The notes: generated from the sequence alone by a model not told the origin. Counted from the stretch's first letter, positions 34,760 through 43,728 are shown. The stretch is 64,000 nt of DNA from Virgibacillus profundi (GCF_002287375.1 NZ_NPOA01000011.1:109682-173681), one strand, 5' to 3'. Numbers and translations are program-made.

Positions 34760-34867
34760 ATGAGTGGTGGAGCAATCTTTGTTATGATCCTTGGTATGGT
34801 AATTATCTGGGGTGGCCTTGCAGCAAGCATTAACCATGCTGTTAAAAAGGCCAAAGAGGCCAAATAA
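34760..34867 (+). CDS. MetS-type small subunit of NSS transporter
   Basis: A 35-residue peptide, starting MSGGAIFVMILGMVIIWGG, with one transmembrane helix and a short basic tail (NHAVKKAKEAK). It begins on the base following the transporter stop, so the two are translationally coupled. GACTGGGGAGGC in the end of the transporter gene is the ribosome site. This matches MetS, required for activity of the methionine/alanine transporter in Corynebacterium. It is easily missed because of its size. Confidence 0.9.
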   Translation: MSGGAIFVMILGMVIIWGGLAASINHAVKKAKEAK

Positions 34868-34877
34868 TATGTAATGT

Positions 34878-34915
34878 AATAAGAGCCTTTACCGTAATGG
34901 TAGAGGCTCTTATTG
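34878..34915. terminator. Bidirectional terminator between MetS-like gene and lytH
   Basis: AATAAGAGCCTTTACC and GGTAGAGGCTCTTATT form a long stem with a 5-base loop; A and T tracts lie outside it on both sides. Confidence 0.9.
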
Positions 34916-34917
34916 TT

Positions 34918-35889
34918 TTATTTGTTTTCCTTCGCCATGCGCTCCCATTTTTTTAAATAAGGGTATGGGTCAAAGGACCATTCACTATAGCCGTTATCCT
35001 TATACATCCCGTAATGTAAATGTGGTGGGAATTTACCCGAAGTTCCAGGGGGACCGTAACCGGTTGAGCCAACACTGCCAAGTTCATCACCTGGCTTTAC
35101 AACCTGGCCAACCTTAATGTCATCGTTGTAGCCACTCATATGGGCATAATAATGATATATATTGAATATATCTCTTACCCCAATTCTCCAGCCGCCATAT
35201 AAATTCCAACCCATCATTTCAATAACACCATATGTTGTCGATTTTACGGGTGTCCCATAGCCAGCGAATATATCTGTTCCTTCATGTATGCGTAACCCTC
35301 CAAAACCACGCCTGTCGCCCCATGTATTGTTATAGCTGTAGTTATACTGAGTAGATACAGGGAAATCTCGGTCAGTTAAATTAATTTTCTGGAATTTTTT
35401 AAATACTTTTGCTGTATTCATAATGGTTTGGACAGTAAGATCTCTTTTGTAATAATTCCATAATGCAATTTTAATATCATCCCTTGTTTGACCCTGTTCC
35501 AAAATAATATTTCCCATCGTGTACAATATATCTTCAGGGTCTTCAGGATCTGCTTTATGATCACCGTTTCCATCCTTGCCTTTTCCACTAAAAAATTCAA
35601 TGATTTTTTCATCCTTAATCATCGGACTATTTCCAAGTCCAAACCAAAGTTCGGGTGGAACGCTAATGGATATTGTCTGTTCGTTATCATCACTTTTTTT
35701 TATATTTCGTTCATAATTTTCAATTGCTGCAAAATAATACCATGGAATATGTGTTAAAGCCTCTGTTTTTTTAAAAAGTGCCATCCGTTCCTGATATATA
35801 TCCTCTTCGGCATGGATTGCTTCAATTGAAATGAAATTTACAATTATTATGAGTATTGAAGTGATCATTACTTTATAAATATGTTTCAC
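34918..35889 (-). CDS. lytH: Sporulation L-Ala-D-Glu endopeptidase LytH (M23 peptidase)
   Basis: A 323-residue exported M23 metallopeptidase: hydrophobic N-terminal segment, a linker region with LWFGLGNSP, and a C-terminal LytM domain with HEGTDIFAGYGTPV, YYAHMSG and PPHLHYGMYK zinc and catalytic motifs. Length and sequence match B. subtilis LytH (YunA), which trims peptide side chains during spore cortex formation under late mother-cell control. Its place next to yutC agrees. The gene for lipoyl synthase (yutB/lipA), which as I recall lies beside it in B. subtilis, is absent here. Confidence 0.9.
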   Translation of the reverse strand: MKHIYKVMITSILIIIVNFISIEAIHAEEDIYQERMALFKKTEALTHIPWYYFAAIENYERNIKKSDDNEQTISISVPPELWFGLGNSPMIKDEKIIEFFSGKGKDGNGDHKADPEDPEDILYTMGNIILEQGQTRDDIKIALWNYYKRDLTVQTIMNTAKVFKKFQKINLTDRDFPVSTQYNYSYNNTWGDRRGFGGLRIHEGTDIFAGYGTPVKSTTYGVIEMMGWNLYGGWRIGVRDIFNIYHYYAHMSGYNDDIKVGQVVKPGDELGSVGSTGYGPPGTSGKFPPHLHYGMYKDNGYSEWSFDPYPYLKKWERMAKENK

Positions 35890-35960
35890 CCCCTGATAAT
35901 AAAAATGTCTATTGTCGGACAGTATGTATTTTTAGATTAAATTGGGTTTCTTATTCATTG

Positions 35961-35990
35961 AAAAAGGACTAACGGTTAAAGTTAGCCCTA
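35961..35990 (-). terminator. Terminator of yutC
   Basis: Read leftward, GGGCTAAC pairs with GTTAGTCC and is followed by five T; it lies 33 bp downstream of yutC. Confidence 0.7.
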
Positions 35991-36022
35991 AACTAGTAAG
36001 AGGATCTACATCTTATTTATTT

Positions 36023-36580
36023 TCACTCGTGACCCTGTGAGGATTTTTTCATTTCCTTTATAATGCTGTCAATTGTGTTATCATAGTTTTTATTGGTTGT
36101 TGTTGAATTATGCAAGCTATGGATATCTCTAATTAATACATCATTGTCTGAAACATAAACATCAAAGAAACTAGGCATCACAGATACAGCTGTTTTCTTT
36201 GCAATATCGGCTGCATCACTTTCTTCTATATCCTCATTTTTTTCAAAAGCAATTAAAACTTCTTCATCTGTAACCAATGTTGCAACTTCTTCGAATCCAT
36301 CATTACGTAAAATGATTCTCGTAATCATATTAGCCATTTGGGTACGATCGATTGTCACCTGATGATTATTTTCTGCATCATTATCCAGTTGATCTTTAGA
36401 ATATCTAACATAGCCCAGTTTGTTATTCAGTTCTTCATCTGCAGGGGACTCCATTTCTCTTGCGGGATCTAATTCATCAATGTTTTCATTTCTTTCATCC
36501 ATTGCATTATCTGTATTTCCACAACCAGATATCGTTACTATTGCTATTAGAGTGCTTATCATAAAAAGCTTTGGATTCAT
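36023..36580 (-). CDS. yutC: YhcN/YlaJ family sporulation lipoprotein (YutC)
   Basis: A 185-residue lipoprotein: N-terminal signal with lipobox TISGC near residue 20, an acidic linker, then the YhcN/YlaJ domain (VTIDRTQMANMITRIILRNDGF ending in a VSVMPSFFDVYVSDN strand). Such proteins are inner spore membrane or coat lipoproteins that influence germination. It is a single minus-strand gene upstream of lytH, in the order known in Bacillus. AAAGGAGG precedes the ATG. Confidence 0.88.
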   Translation of the reverse strand: MNPKLFMISTLIAIVTISGCGNTDNAMDERNENIDELDPAREMESPADEELNNKLGYVRYSKDQLDNDAENNHQVTIDRTQMANMITRIILRNDGFEEVATLVTDEEVLIAFEKNEDIEESDAADIAKKTAVSVMPSFFDVYVSDNDVLIRDIHSLHNSTTTNKNYDNTIDSIIKEMKKSSQGHE

Positions 36581-36715
36581 GGTTTTCCTCCTTTCACCAA
36601 ATAATGACTTTCTTTCCTAGTTTGCTTTATAGAATAAATATCATGCATATATTATTCTGGTTATGTTGTGGATGAATATGATAAACTATAGTAAGTTTAA
36701 GTGGGGTGATTAGCT

Positions 36716-36991
36716 TTGATTGAATTACAAGGGAAAACTTATGAAATTATTGAAAATAATAGAGATGGTTTTCAAGAAGAAGCATTAAACGAACGCTTTT
36801 CTGATATTTTATCTAAATACGACTATATTGTAGGGGATTGGGGCTATGAGCAGCTTCGATTAAAAGGATTTTATAATGATCGAAACTCAAAGGCATCCAT
36901 AGATACAAAAATAAGTGCATTGGATGATTATTTGTATGAATACTGTAATTTTGGTTGTGCTTATTTCGTATTAAAGAAAGTATCGAAATAA
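36716..36991 (+). CDS. yutD: YutD family protein (DUF1027)
   Basis: A 91-residue acidic protein of the YutD family (DYIVGDWGYEQLRLKGFY and YLYEYCNFGCAYFVLKK). Function unknown. The start is TTG with GTGGGGTGAT upstream. Divergent from yutC, as in related genomes. Confidence 0.88.
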   Translation: MIELQGKTYEIIENNRDGFQEEALNERFSDILSKYDYIVGDWGYEQLRLKGFYNDRNSKASIDTKISALDDYLYEYCNFGCAYFVLKKVSK

Positions 36992-37020
36992 AAAAGCAGT
37001 AGTAAATGAACTACTGCTCA
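36991..37020. terminator. Bidirectional terminator after yutD
   Basis: GCAGTAGT pairs with ACTACTGC around AAATGA; the right arm touches the stop codon of the converging gene. Confidence 0.75.
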
Positions 37021-37299
37021 CTGCTCCTCAATAGGGGGGACATCCCCATCTTCATCATGAAGCGGATGGGCACCGGGGGTTTGTCGCGGCAAATCTTCGT
37101 GCAGCTCTTTATATGGATAGATAAAAGCACTTTGCCTGCGTTGCCCTTTTTCCCAGGGTGTTGATTTCCCATAAACAGGTTCTTCTTTATTGATCGAAGA
37201 ACCAAAAGCTCCTTCAGGAAATTCTTCAGGTATTAATTCATTTCGCTGATTTCGAACATTGGAAAAATCCGAATAGACATTTTTTCCCTTCCTTGCCAT
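37018..37299 (-). CDS. Conserved small hydrophilic protein of unknown function
   Basis: A 93-residue, highly polar protein rich in Pro, Glu and Arg (VYSDFSNVRNQRNELIPEEF, then GQRRQSAFIYPYKELHEDLP). Similar cytosolic proteins are widespread in Bacillus relatives, but I know no function. It has no signal peptide or membrane helix and may be largely disordered. A ribosome site AAAGGATG lies before the ATG. Confidence 0.75.
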   Translation of the reverse strand: MARKGKNVYSDFSNVRNQRNELIPEEFPEGAFGSSINKEEPVYGKSTPWEKGQRRQSAFIYPYKELHEDLPRQTPGAHPLHDEDGDVPPIEEQ

Positions 37300-37370
37300 A
37301 GTTGGTTCATCCTTTCTTTTTAGCTTTAGTTTCCCTATAAAAGAAAGGATCTATGATACCAATTGTTGGA

Positions 37371-38834
37371 TTATCCTAATTTATCACAGCGAACATACCC
37401 TCTGAATTTCTTCTCCAATAACCTTCCTAAACGAAACAATGCATTTTCATTGCCAATACTGCTCATGATTTGAATACTTATTGGCATGTCATTTTCATCT
37501 GTACCCACTGGAATAGTCAATGTTGGTAAACCCCAGACATTTGCATACGCAACATATGGCATATAATCCAGGAAAGTCTTGCGAATAGAGAAAATTTCCT
37601 GAAATACCTTGCCATGTTTAAGAGCGCCCGAATGATATACAGGAAAAATAAGCAGGCGATTTTTTAAGTAATCGGTTAATGCTTTATCTCCTTGATCAAG
37701 AAATGTGTTTATTTCCTCCACTCGTCCTTTAGTTGGCTTAAATAATTTGGCTCCGATGATTGCCCATGAAAGGTAAGGATGAATAGATGTCCTTTGTGTT
37801 AGTTTTTCCTTTAAGAAAGACGTGAATACATTGGACCGGTTATTGCTGAATGCTTCATCTTCAATGATTTTACTGCCTTCTATAGACATAATCTCCTGCC
37901 AAATCAAAGCACTGTCATCGAAAAGTGATGGTACCGCTCTTTTCGTTGAATATGATCTTGTCAAAAAATATTCAATATCATCAAGCATACCTTTTGTGAA
38001 ATTAGATAAAGGATAATTATTATTGCCTGGTAAAATTTCAATTTTAAAGTTTTTTAACGAACGATTAGGGGGATTATTATTTGCTATAATATTGTACATC
38101 AGTTCCATATCCTGAACTGATTTACCCATAGGCCCCATTGTCAGCATTCTATCCTGTAATGGATTTACGACAGAGGGGAAGTGACCTTCAGAAGATACTT
38201 GATTCATCCCTGGCTTAAATCCGACTATCCCATTGAAATGAGTTGGAAACCGTATGGATCCCCCGATGTCAGAACCAATTCCAACCGCAGCTCCACCTGC
38301 ACTAAGAAGTGCACCTTCACCACCGCTTGATCCGCCGGCAGTCCTGCTTACATCCCAGGGATTATTTGTCCGTCCATATAATTTATTTTCCGTTTCCTGA
38401 CAAAAGCACAATGCTGGTGTATTTGTTTTTCCCAGGATAATAGCTCCTGCATTTTTAAGTTTGGTTATTACAGCAGCATCCTTTCTGGAAATCAGATCCT
38501 GTCTGTGCTCGAGTCCACCAGTTGTTTTCATATTTTCAACATCAAATGATTCTTTGACACTGATCGGTACACCGTAGAGTGGACCTGTGTGTTCATTTTT
38601 TTGCAGAAGTTTATCCTTTTCCTTTGCTTCATTTATAGCTTGTGAAAAGCGATTCTCTACAAGTGCATTAATTGTAGGATTAATTTTTTTAATATGTTCA
38701 ATATATGCTAAAGTTGCTTCAATACTTGTCAATTCTTTATTTTTAATGGAATTTGCAATTGATGTAGCGTCCATTGTAAGAATACTTTCTTTTGTAATAG
38801 AAACTTTGGTTTTCATTTCCCTACCCCGCTTCAT
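37371..38834 (-). CDS. Amidase signature family enzyme
   Basis: A 487-residue amidase signature protein. The Ser-cisSer-Lys triad is visible as Lys in GVPISVKESFDV, the Gly/Ser-rich AGGSSGGEGALLSAGGAAVGIG and the nucleophile Ser in GSDIGGSIRFP. It may hydrolyse carboxylic amides; it is not part of a gatCAB set and lacks neighbours that would show its substrate. The ATG at 38834 has AGGGG 7 bases upstream; a longer frame would begin 24 bases earlier. It is an insertion between yutD and yutE relative to B. subtilis. Confidence 0.88.
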   Translation of the reverse strand: MKRGREMKTKVSITKESILTMDATSIANSIKNKELTSIEATLAYIEHIKKINPTINALVENRFSQAINEAKEKDKLLQKNEHTGPLYGVPISVKESFDVENMKTTGGLEHRQDLISRKDAAVITKLKNAGAIILGKTNTPALCFCQETENKLYGRTNNPWDVSRTAGGSSGGEGALLSAGGAAVGIGSDIGGSIRFPTHFNGIVGFKPGMNQVSSEGHFPSVVNPLQDRMLTMGPMGKSVQDMELMYNIIANNNPPNRSLKNFKIEILPGNNNYPLSNFTKGMLDDIEYFLTRSYSTKRAVPSLFDDSALIWQEIMSIEGSKIIEDEAFSNNRSNVFTSFLKEKLTQRTSIHPYLSWAIIGAKLFKPTKGRVEEINTFLDQGDKALTDYLKNRLLIFPVYHSGALKHGKVFQEIFSIRKTFLDYMPYVAYANVWGLPTLTIPVGTDENDMPISIQIMSSIGNENALFRLGRLLEKKFRGYVRCDKLG

Positions 38835-38996
38835 AATATTTCCCCTGAGAAATTGCACTTCATTTTTATTTTTCCAGGCCGTCCTTTACCTTTTTTAGAA
38901 TTTTGGCATTTTATTAACTATACCATGTTAAATGCTTTTCTTCATTCTAAATATGATATGATAATAGTGTTACCAAGCTTATTGGAGGTATTATAA

Positions 38997-39437
38997 ATGT
39001 ATTTTGTTGATCGAAGTAAAATAGAAGAAACATTGATATATATGGAAGAGCTATTACAGGAAGCAGGAAAGGGCAACTTTGAGACTTTCACGGAATATTT
39101 AGCGTTGGAAAGAATGGTGCATGTACTGATCGAATCCACACTTGATGTAGGCAACATGATGATTGATGGTTTTATTATGCGTGATCCGGGAAGCTATGAT
39201 GACATCATTGATATACTTATTGATGAAAAAGTTTTACCAAAAGAAGAAGAAAATAGCTATAAGGAAATGATTCAATTACGGAAAATGATTGTTAAGAATT
39301 ATATTGCGGTGGAACACGAAAAACTAAAAAACATAATAAATAAAAATATACCTGTTCTGAATAAGTTCAGTTCCCATATTCGAACATATTTAAATAATGA
39401 ATTAGGAGTTGCCAATGCATTTTCAAATGAAAAGTAA
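38997..39437 (+). CDS. yutE: DUF86 (HepT-like) protein YutE
   Basis: A 146-residue helical protein of the DUF86/HepT family. In toxin members the RNase motif is Rx4HxY; here the equivalent segment reads LRKMIVKNY, with Lys where His is expected. No MNT antitoxin gene is adjacent. It is therefore likely the housekeeping YutE type rather than an active HepT toxin. ATTGGAGGT precedes the ATG. Position beside yutF agrees with Bacillus. Confidence 0.87.
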   Translation: MYFVDRSKIEETLIYMEELLQEAGKGNFETFTEYLALERMVHVLIESTLDVGNMMIDGFIMRDPGSYDDIIDILIDEKVLPKEEENSYKEMIQLRKMIVKNYIAVEHEKLKNIINKNIPVLNKFSSHIRTYLNNELGVANAFSNEK

Positions 39438-39498
39438 AGGTGATCATCGATAAAAAAACCGAAAGAAGGATGATGAGTCTATCATTCTTTTTTAATTT

Positions 39499-39587
39499 GC
39501 AGATAGGAAAGTATAAAAACTTTCCTATCTGCATAAGGGCAACTAAGGCTGTCACCCAAAAGCTTAGTGACAACCAAGCTTTCTAAT
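39499..39587. repeat. Dispersed structured repeat, short copy 2
   Basis: GCAGATAGGAAAGT pairs with ACTTTCCTATCTGC around ATAAAA. ATAAGGGCAACTAAGGC follows, then a TGTCAC/GTGACA hairpin and AAGCTTTCTAATA. It occupies the gap between yutE and yutF. Confidence 0.85.
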
Positions 39588-39614
39588 AAATGAAGAAGAA
39601 AAGAGGATTTTTAC

Positions 39615-40385
39615 TTGAAAAACTATAAAGGTTATTTAATCGATTTGGATGGAACGATGTATCGGGGAAGTGAACCGATTGAAGCAGCAGCTGAATTTGT
39701 AAATGCTTTACATACGAAAAATATTCCTTATTTATTTGTTACAAATAATTCTTCTAAAACCCAGGAAGATGTTTCGGACAAGCTAAATAATATGAGAATT
39801 AGATCAACACCTGATCATGTTGTAACAACAAGTCTGGCCACAGCAAGATTCATTAAACATCAAAAAAAGGATGCAAGGTGTTATGTAATTGGTGAAGCGG
39901 GTTTACGCGCTGCACTGAAAGAACAGGGATTAACAATTGTAGAGGACACTTGTGATTTTGTTGTAGTTGGAATAGATCGGGAAATTAGTTATGAAAAATT
40001 GGCTAAAGGCTGTATCGAAATACGAAATGGGGCAACTTTTATTTCAACAAATAGCGATGTTGCCATCCCAACCGAACGTGGGCTTTTACCTGGAAATGGT
40101 GCGCTGACCTCAATTATCACGGTAAGTACAGGGAGAGCACCAATTTTTATCGGTAAACCAGAAGCAATCATTATGGAAGAAGCACTGGGAATACTGGGAC
40201 TTCCAAAAAATGAAACGTTAATGGTTGGTGATAATTATCATACCGATATTCGGGCAGGTATTAATGCTGGGATAGATACATTAATGGTTTTTACAGGAGT
40301 CACACCTTTTGCGGAACTGGCAAACTTAGAAATAAAACCTGATTATCATGTTCAGAGCTTACGTGAATGGATTGGGGAAATTTAA
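39615..40385 (+). CDS. yutF: HAD-superfamily phosphatase YutF
   Basis: A 256-residue HAD hydrolase of the NagD-like subfamily IIA. Motif I is LIDLDGTMYRG, motif II is FVTNNSS, and motif IV is MVGDNYHTDIRAG. B. subtilis YutF dephosphorylates small sugar or nucleotide phosphates in vitro. The start is TTG after AGAGGAT. It ends just before a 20-bp-periodic array and a terminator. Confidence 0.9.
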   Translation: MKNYKGYLIDLDGTMYRGSEPIEAAAEFVNALHTKNIPYLFVTNNSSKTQEDVSDKLNNMRIRSTPDHVVTTSLATARFIKHQKKDARCYVIGEAGLRAALKEQGLTIVEDTCDFVVVGIDREISYEKLAKGCIEIRNGATFISTNSDVAIPTERGLLPGNGALTSIITVSTGRAPIFIGKPEAIIMEEALGILGLPKNETLMVGDNYHTDIRAGINAGIDTLMVFTGVTPFAELANLEIKPDYHVQSLREWIGEI

Positions 40386-40397
40386 TTTAGAGACTTG

Positions 40398-40497
40398 AAC
40401 GAATTTATCAGCCGGAGGAGAATTTTATCTTCCGGAGAACGAATATATCAACCGGAGGAGAAATATATCATCCGAAGCACAAAGATATCCTTCAAAA
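40398..40497. repeat. 20-bp-periodic array
   Basis: Five units of exactly 20 bp begin at 40398. The consensus is GARAATATATCANCCGGAG, and the last unit is degenerate. It starts 12 bp after the yutF stop, in the same relative place as the array after speE. Confidence 0.85.
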
Positions 40498-40503
40498 ACA
40501 AAA

Positions 40504-40527
40504 GAAATCGGCGCAATCGCCGATTTC
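40504..40527. terminator. Terminator between yutF and yutG
   Basis: AAATCGGCG pairs with CGCCGATTT around CAAT. The leftward tail is T-rich, so it serves yutG; it may also serve yutF. Confidence 0.8.
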
Positions 40528-40534
40528 CTCACTA

Positions 40535-41047
40535 TTAATCATCCAAGGCTTTATCGTCAGCTGTGCCGTGTGCGAGTCTGCTTGAGGCTGCTGCAGCAAT
40601 TGCTCCTACGATATCATCCAGAAATGTGTGTACTTCTCCTGTTGCCGGATCATTTAACCTTTTCAAAATTCCCGGTTTTTGTTTATCAATATAGCCATAA
40701 TTTGTGAATCCAATAGAACCATAAACATTGACGATGGATAAAGCAATAATTTCATCGACACCATAAAGGCTTTCATCTGTGTCAATTGTTTTTTGCAATG
40801 GTTGTTCCAGCACCTTTTTCTCTGCAAGTACATCTAATTGAATGCCTGTTAATACAGCATTTTGAACTTCTCTTTTCGTTAATACACGATCAACGTTGTG
40901 TAAACATTCTGCCATCGTTAAATTATCATGATATTTTGATTGTAAATAATAAACCAGTTCCGCAATATCGTCTAATGTAACGCCACGTTCGGTCAGCCAC
41001 TGTCTTGCTTTAACTTCCAGTTCACTTTGTTTTGTGTTTTTATCCAT
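40535..41047 (-). CDS. yutG: YutG, phosphatidylglycerophosphatase A family
   Basis: A 170-residue protein of the PgpA/YutG family: N-terminal helical part, then YGVDEIIALSIVNVYGSIGFTNYGY and a C-terminal HTFLDDIVGAIAAAASSR. The ATG at 41047 has AAGGTGAT upstream, preferred over an upstream in-frame start. The family removes phosphate from phosphatidylglycerophosphate, but soluble YutG-type members are less certain. Divergent from yutH. Confidence 0.87.
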   Translation of the reverse strand: MDKNTKQSELEVKARQWLTERGVTLDDIAELVYYLQSKYHDNLTMAECLHNVDRVLTKREVQNAVLTGIQLDVLAEKKVLEQPLQKTIDTDESLYGVDEIIALSIVNVYGSIGFTNYGYIDKQKPGILKRLNDPATGEVHTFLDDIVGAIAAAASSRLAHGTADDKALDD

Positions 41048-41134
41048 TACGATCACCTTTTCTTCTAAAAAATTTGGTTAAGAATTGTCTTTATAACTCA
41101 TACACTATGTTAAAAGCAAATGGGGGAGATAATT

Positions 41135-42109
41135 TTGCCTATCATAGATATGCTTGGCGTATATTATGCTATACAAGCCGAGAGGAAATTGGAGTTGGAT
41201 GGTAAGGATGGCTATAAACAGGATGAGTATGTTTATTTTACCATTTCTGCGGACAACAGGGAAATTATTCATATGGAGCAGGCGACACTCGCTTATTATT
41301 TAATTGAAAATAAATACAATAATACTGCCCTACCTATACCAAATAGGAATGGTGAATGGTTTACTGCATACGAGGATAAAAATTATATGGTTATGCAGGT
41401 ACAGCGAGATATCTTAGAAAATACTTATTCGAGTGGCGAATCACTGGCACATTTTCATCAAATTGGCACAGCTTACAGCTATGAACCAAAAACTATTTCG
41501 AGTTATGGTCAATGGAAGCAATTATGGATTGATAAACTTACCGCATTTGAAAGCAATGTAGAATTGGAAGCTAAAAACCATTCGTCTAATTATTATCGGT
41601 TATTGATGGACGTTCTACCCTATATTGTAGGAATCAGTGAAAATGGAATTCAGTATATACAGGAAAGCGAGCATGAAAGAAGGTACCATGAAGCTGACCA
41701 GGGCACAATTGCTTTTAGGCGTTATACCAATGATTTAGAAAAAACTGTATTATGGGCAGATGAATTGGTATATGACCATCCAACAAGAGATTTGGCAGAA
41801 TGTATTCGTTTTATGATACTGAATAATAAAGATGATAATGAGCTAATTACATTTCTAAATGACTATCAATCGCTCAGACCTTTATCCGTGTTTAGCTGGC
41901 GCTTATTGTATGCCAGATTAATTTTTCCTATTCACTTCTTTGATATCATTGATCGCGGGTTTATGTTTCAGGATCTTGAACAGTCTTATAGTGAATTGCG
42001 GGATATTCTAAAAAAACAAGTAATTTACGAAAAGAGGCTTGGAGAATTATTTAAAAACTTAGGCGTCGATCATGAGGTATTACAAATTCCTGTGTTAGAC
42101 TGGCTATAA
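41135..42109 (+). CDS. yutH: Spore coat-associated protein YutH (CotS-like)
   Basis: A 324-residue protein related to the CotS/aminoglycoside-phosphotransferase-like spore coat proteins. Features include the DELVYDHPTRDLAECIRFMI segment and a C-terminal helical domain. The TTG at 41135 is chosen because GGGGGAG lies 8 bases before it; an ATG 15 bases upstream lacks any ribosome site. In B. subtilis YutH is a minor coat component made in the mother cell. Catalytic kinase residues are not clearly conserved. Confidence 0.87.
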   Translation: MPIIDMLGVYYAIQAERKLELDGKDGYKQDEYVYFTISADNREIIHMEQATLAYYLIENKYNNTALPIPNRNGEWFTAYEDKNYMVMQVQRDILENTYSSGESLAHFHQIGTAYSYEPKTISSYGQWKQLWIDKLTAFESNVELEAKNHSSNYYRLLMDVLPYIVGISENGIQYIQESEHERRYHEADQGTIAFRRYTNDLEKTVLWADELVYDHPTRDLAECIRFMILNNKDDNELITFLNDYQSLRPLSVFSWRLLYARLIFPIHFFDIIDRGFMFQDLEQSYSELRDILKKQVIYEKRLGELFKNLGVDHEVLQIPVLDWL

Positions 42110-42138
42110 GCTAACTTTTACAGGAAAGAGGTATAAAC

Positions 42139-43104
42139 ATGTCAAAACCAATTATTTATATTACAAGGAGAATTCCGGATGAGATAATAGAGCCTTATCG
42201 GGAGACAATAGATTTTCGCATGTGGAAGAAAGAGGATCAGCCTGTACCAAGGGATATTTTACTGGAAGAAGTAGCCCAGGCTGATGGCTTATTATGCATG
42301 TTAAGTGATAAAATTGATAAGGAACTATTAAGCAAAGCCAGTAAATTAAAAATTGCAGCTAATTTAGCGGTTGGTTTTGATAATATTGATATTGAGGCTG
42401 CAAAACAACAGGAAATAATTATAACAAATACGCCGGATGTGTTGACAGAGACTACAGCTGATTTGGGCTTTGCTTTGTTGATGGCAACAGCTAGAAGAAT
42501 TGTTGAAGCAGAAAAATATATACAAAAGGATCAGTGGAAGAACTGGTCACCATACTTACTTGCAGGTACTGATGTTCACCATAAAACAATAGGAATTGTT
42601 GGCATGGGACGAATTGGTGAAGCAATTGCCAGACGTGCTAAAGGGTTTGGGATGTCGATTCTATATCATAATCGTACGCGAAAGTATGATTCAGAAAGTG
42701 AGCTTGGGGCTACCTATGTTGGCTTTGATCAGCTGTTGGATAAAGCGGACTTTGTTGTGTCTGTTGTACCATTTACAAATGAAACAAATAAACTATTTGA
42801 TCAATCGGCATTTAGTAAAATGAAATCAACAGCTATTTTCATCAATATATCTCGTGGGGCTGTTGTGGACGAAGATTCATTACTTGAAGCATTGAAAACG
42901 AAACAAATTAAAGCAGCTGGTTTAGATGTATTTGAAGCAGAACCAATTCGAAAAAGTCATCCATTATTAATGTTGGACAATGTTGTATGCTTGCCCCATA
43001 TTGGATCAGCGAGTGAAGAAACCCGTACGGCAATGCTCCAATTATGCTTGGATAATATAACATCAGTTTTACAGGGAAAAGAGCCAAAAACGGCTGTTAA
43101 GTAA
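42139..43104 (+). CDS. D-2-hydroxyacid dehydrogenase (glyoxylate/hydroxypyruvate reductase type)
   Basis: A 321-residue NAD(P)-dependent dehydrogenase. The substrate-side motif is LAVGFDNIDI, the Rossmann motif is GIVGMGRIGEAIARRA, and the catalytic residues are Arg in NISRGAVVDE, Glu in VFEAEP and His in LPHIGSASEE. It probably interconverts glycerate or glycolate with hydroxypyruvate or glyoxylate. GGAAAGAGG precedes the ATG. The gene follows yutH by 29 bp and may be cotranscribed with it. Confidence 0.9.
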   Translation: MSKPIIYITRRIPDEIIEPYRETIDFRMWKKEDQPVPRDILLEEVAQADGLLCMLSDKIDKELLSKASKLKIAANLAVGFDNIDIEAAKQQEIIITNTPDVLTETTADLGFALLMATARRIVEAEKYIQKDQWKNWSPYLLAGTDVHHKTIGIVGMGRIGEAIARRAKGFGMSILYHNRTRKYDSESELGATYVGFDQLLDKADFVVSVVPFTNETNKLFDQSAFSKMKSTAIFINISRGAVVDEDSLLEALKTKQIKAAGLDVFEAEPIRKSHPLLMLDNVVCLPHIGSASEETRTAMLQLCLDNITSVLQGKEPKTAVK

Positions 43105-43143
43105 AAGACAAGGGGAGATGTGGCATCAGTCAGGTTCAATAAA

Positions 43144-43172
43144 ACAGGCAGACAAATGAATGTCTGCCTTAT
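43144..43172. terminator. Bidirectional terminator between the dehydrogenase and yutI
   Basis: GGCAGACA pairs with TGTCTGCC around AATGAA between converging genes, with A-rich left and weaker T-rich right flanks. Confidence 0.8.
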
Positions 43173-43182
43173 CAACTATTAT

Positions 43183-43407
43183 TTAGAATACCTGTTCAAT
43201 TTCTCTTACTCCTGGAACCTCAGCCATTAATGCGCGTTCAATTCCTGCTTTTAGAGTGATGGTAGAACTCGGACAGTTCCCACATGCACCCATAAGACGA
43301 AGAAGTACAATGCCTTCATCATCAACATCAATTAGCTCAACGTCCCCACCATCACGTAGTAGAAATGGACGCAGTTTGTTTAAAACTTCCTGTACTTGAT
43401 CTTGCAT
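43183..43407 (-). CDS. yutI: NifU C-terminal domain iron-sulfur scaffold/carrier (YutI)
   Basis: A 74-residue Nfu-type protein with the cluster-binding motif [10 protein letters not shown] (CxxC). It receives and delivers Fe-S clusters in the cytoplasm. AAGGAGAAG precedes the ATG. It is divergent from the A-type carrier gene yutM 0.3 kb away, forming a small Fe-S assembly locus. Confidence 0.93.
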   Translation of the reverse strand: MQDQVQEVLNKLRPFLLRDGGDVELIDVDDEGIVLLRLMGACGNCPSSTITLKAGIERALMAEVPGVREIEQVF

Positions 43408-43667
43408 TATCCATCTTCTCCTTTCCTTATCATCATTATATGATGAATTAGTTAAAAAATCTATCTAAAAATTACTTTTCAATATCATTAGTCTCTTTTA
43501 GTTTATCTTTAACCAAACATTTTGTAAAATAAAACTAACTGTAAAGGGAAGATTTTTTAAGGGCGAGTGATAAAAAGGTAATAATTACCATATATGGTGC
43601 AGGGTAAATTTGCGCCAGTTGTGTAGGTGCGGCATAAAAGAAATAAAGCAATTTGGCATGCAAATAT

Positions 43668-43696
43668 TTGAATAGTAAAGTTATAGTTTGTATACT
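43668..43696 (+). promoter_or_regulatory. Promoter of yutM
   Basis: TTGAAT (43668-43673), a 17-bp spacer and TATACT (43691-43696) lie 32 bp before the yutM start. The rest of the divergent gap 43408-43667 shows no further feature. Confidence 0.7.
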
Positions 43697-43728
43697 AATA
43701 GTTAACCGTGAAAAGGGAGGTACTGCTG

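Noticed and set aside
38997-39437. HepT-MNT toxin-antitoxin module
   Set aside because: There is no MNT nucleotidyltransferase partner, and the RNase motif His is replaced by Lys; it matches the housekeeping YutE type and position.
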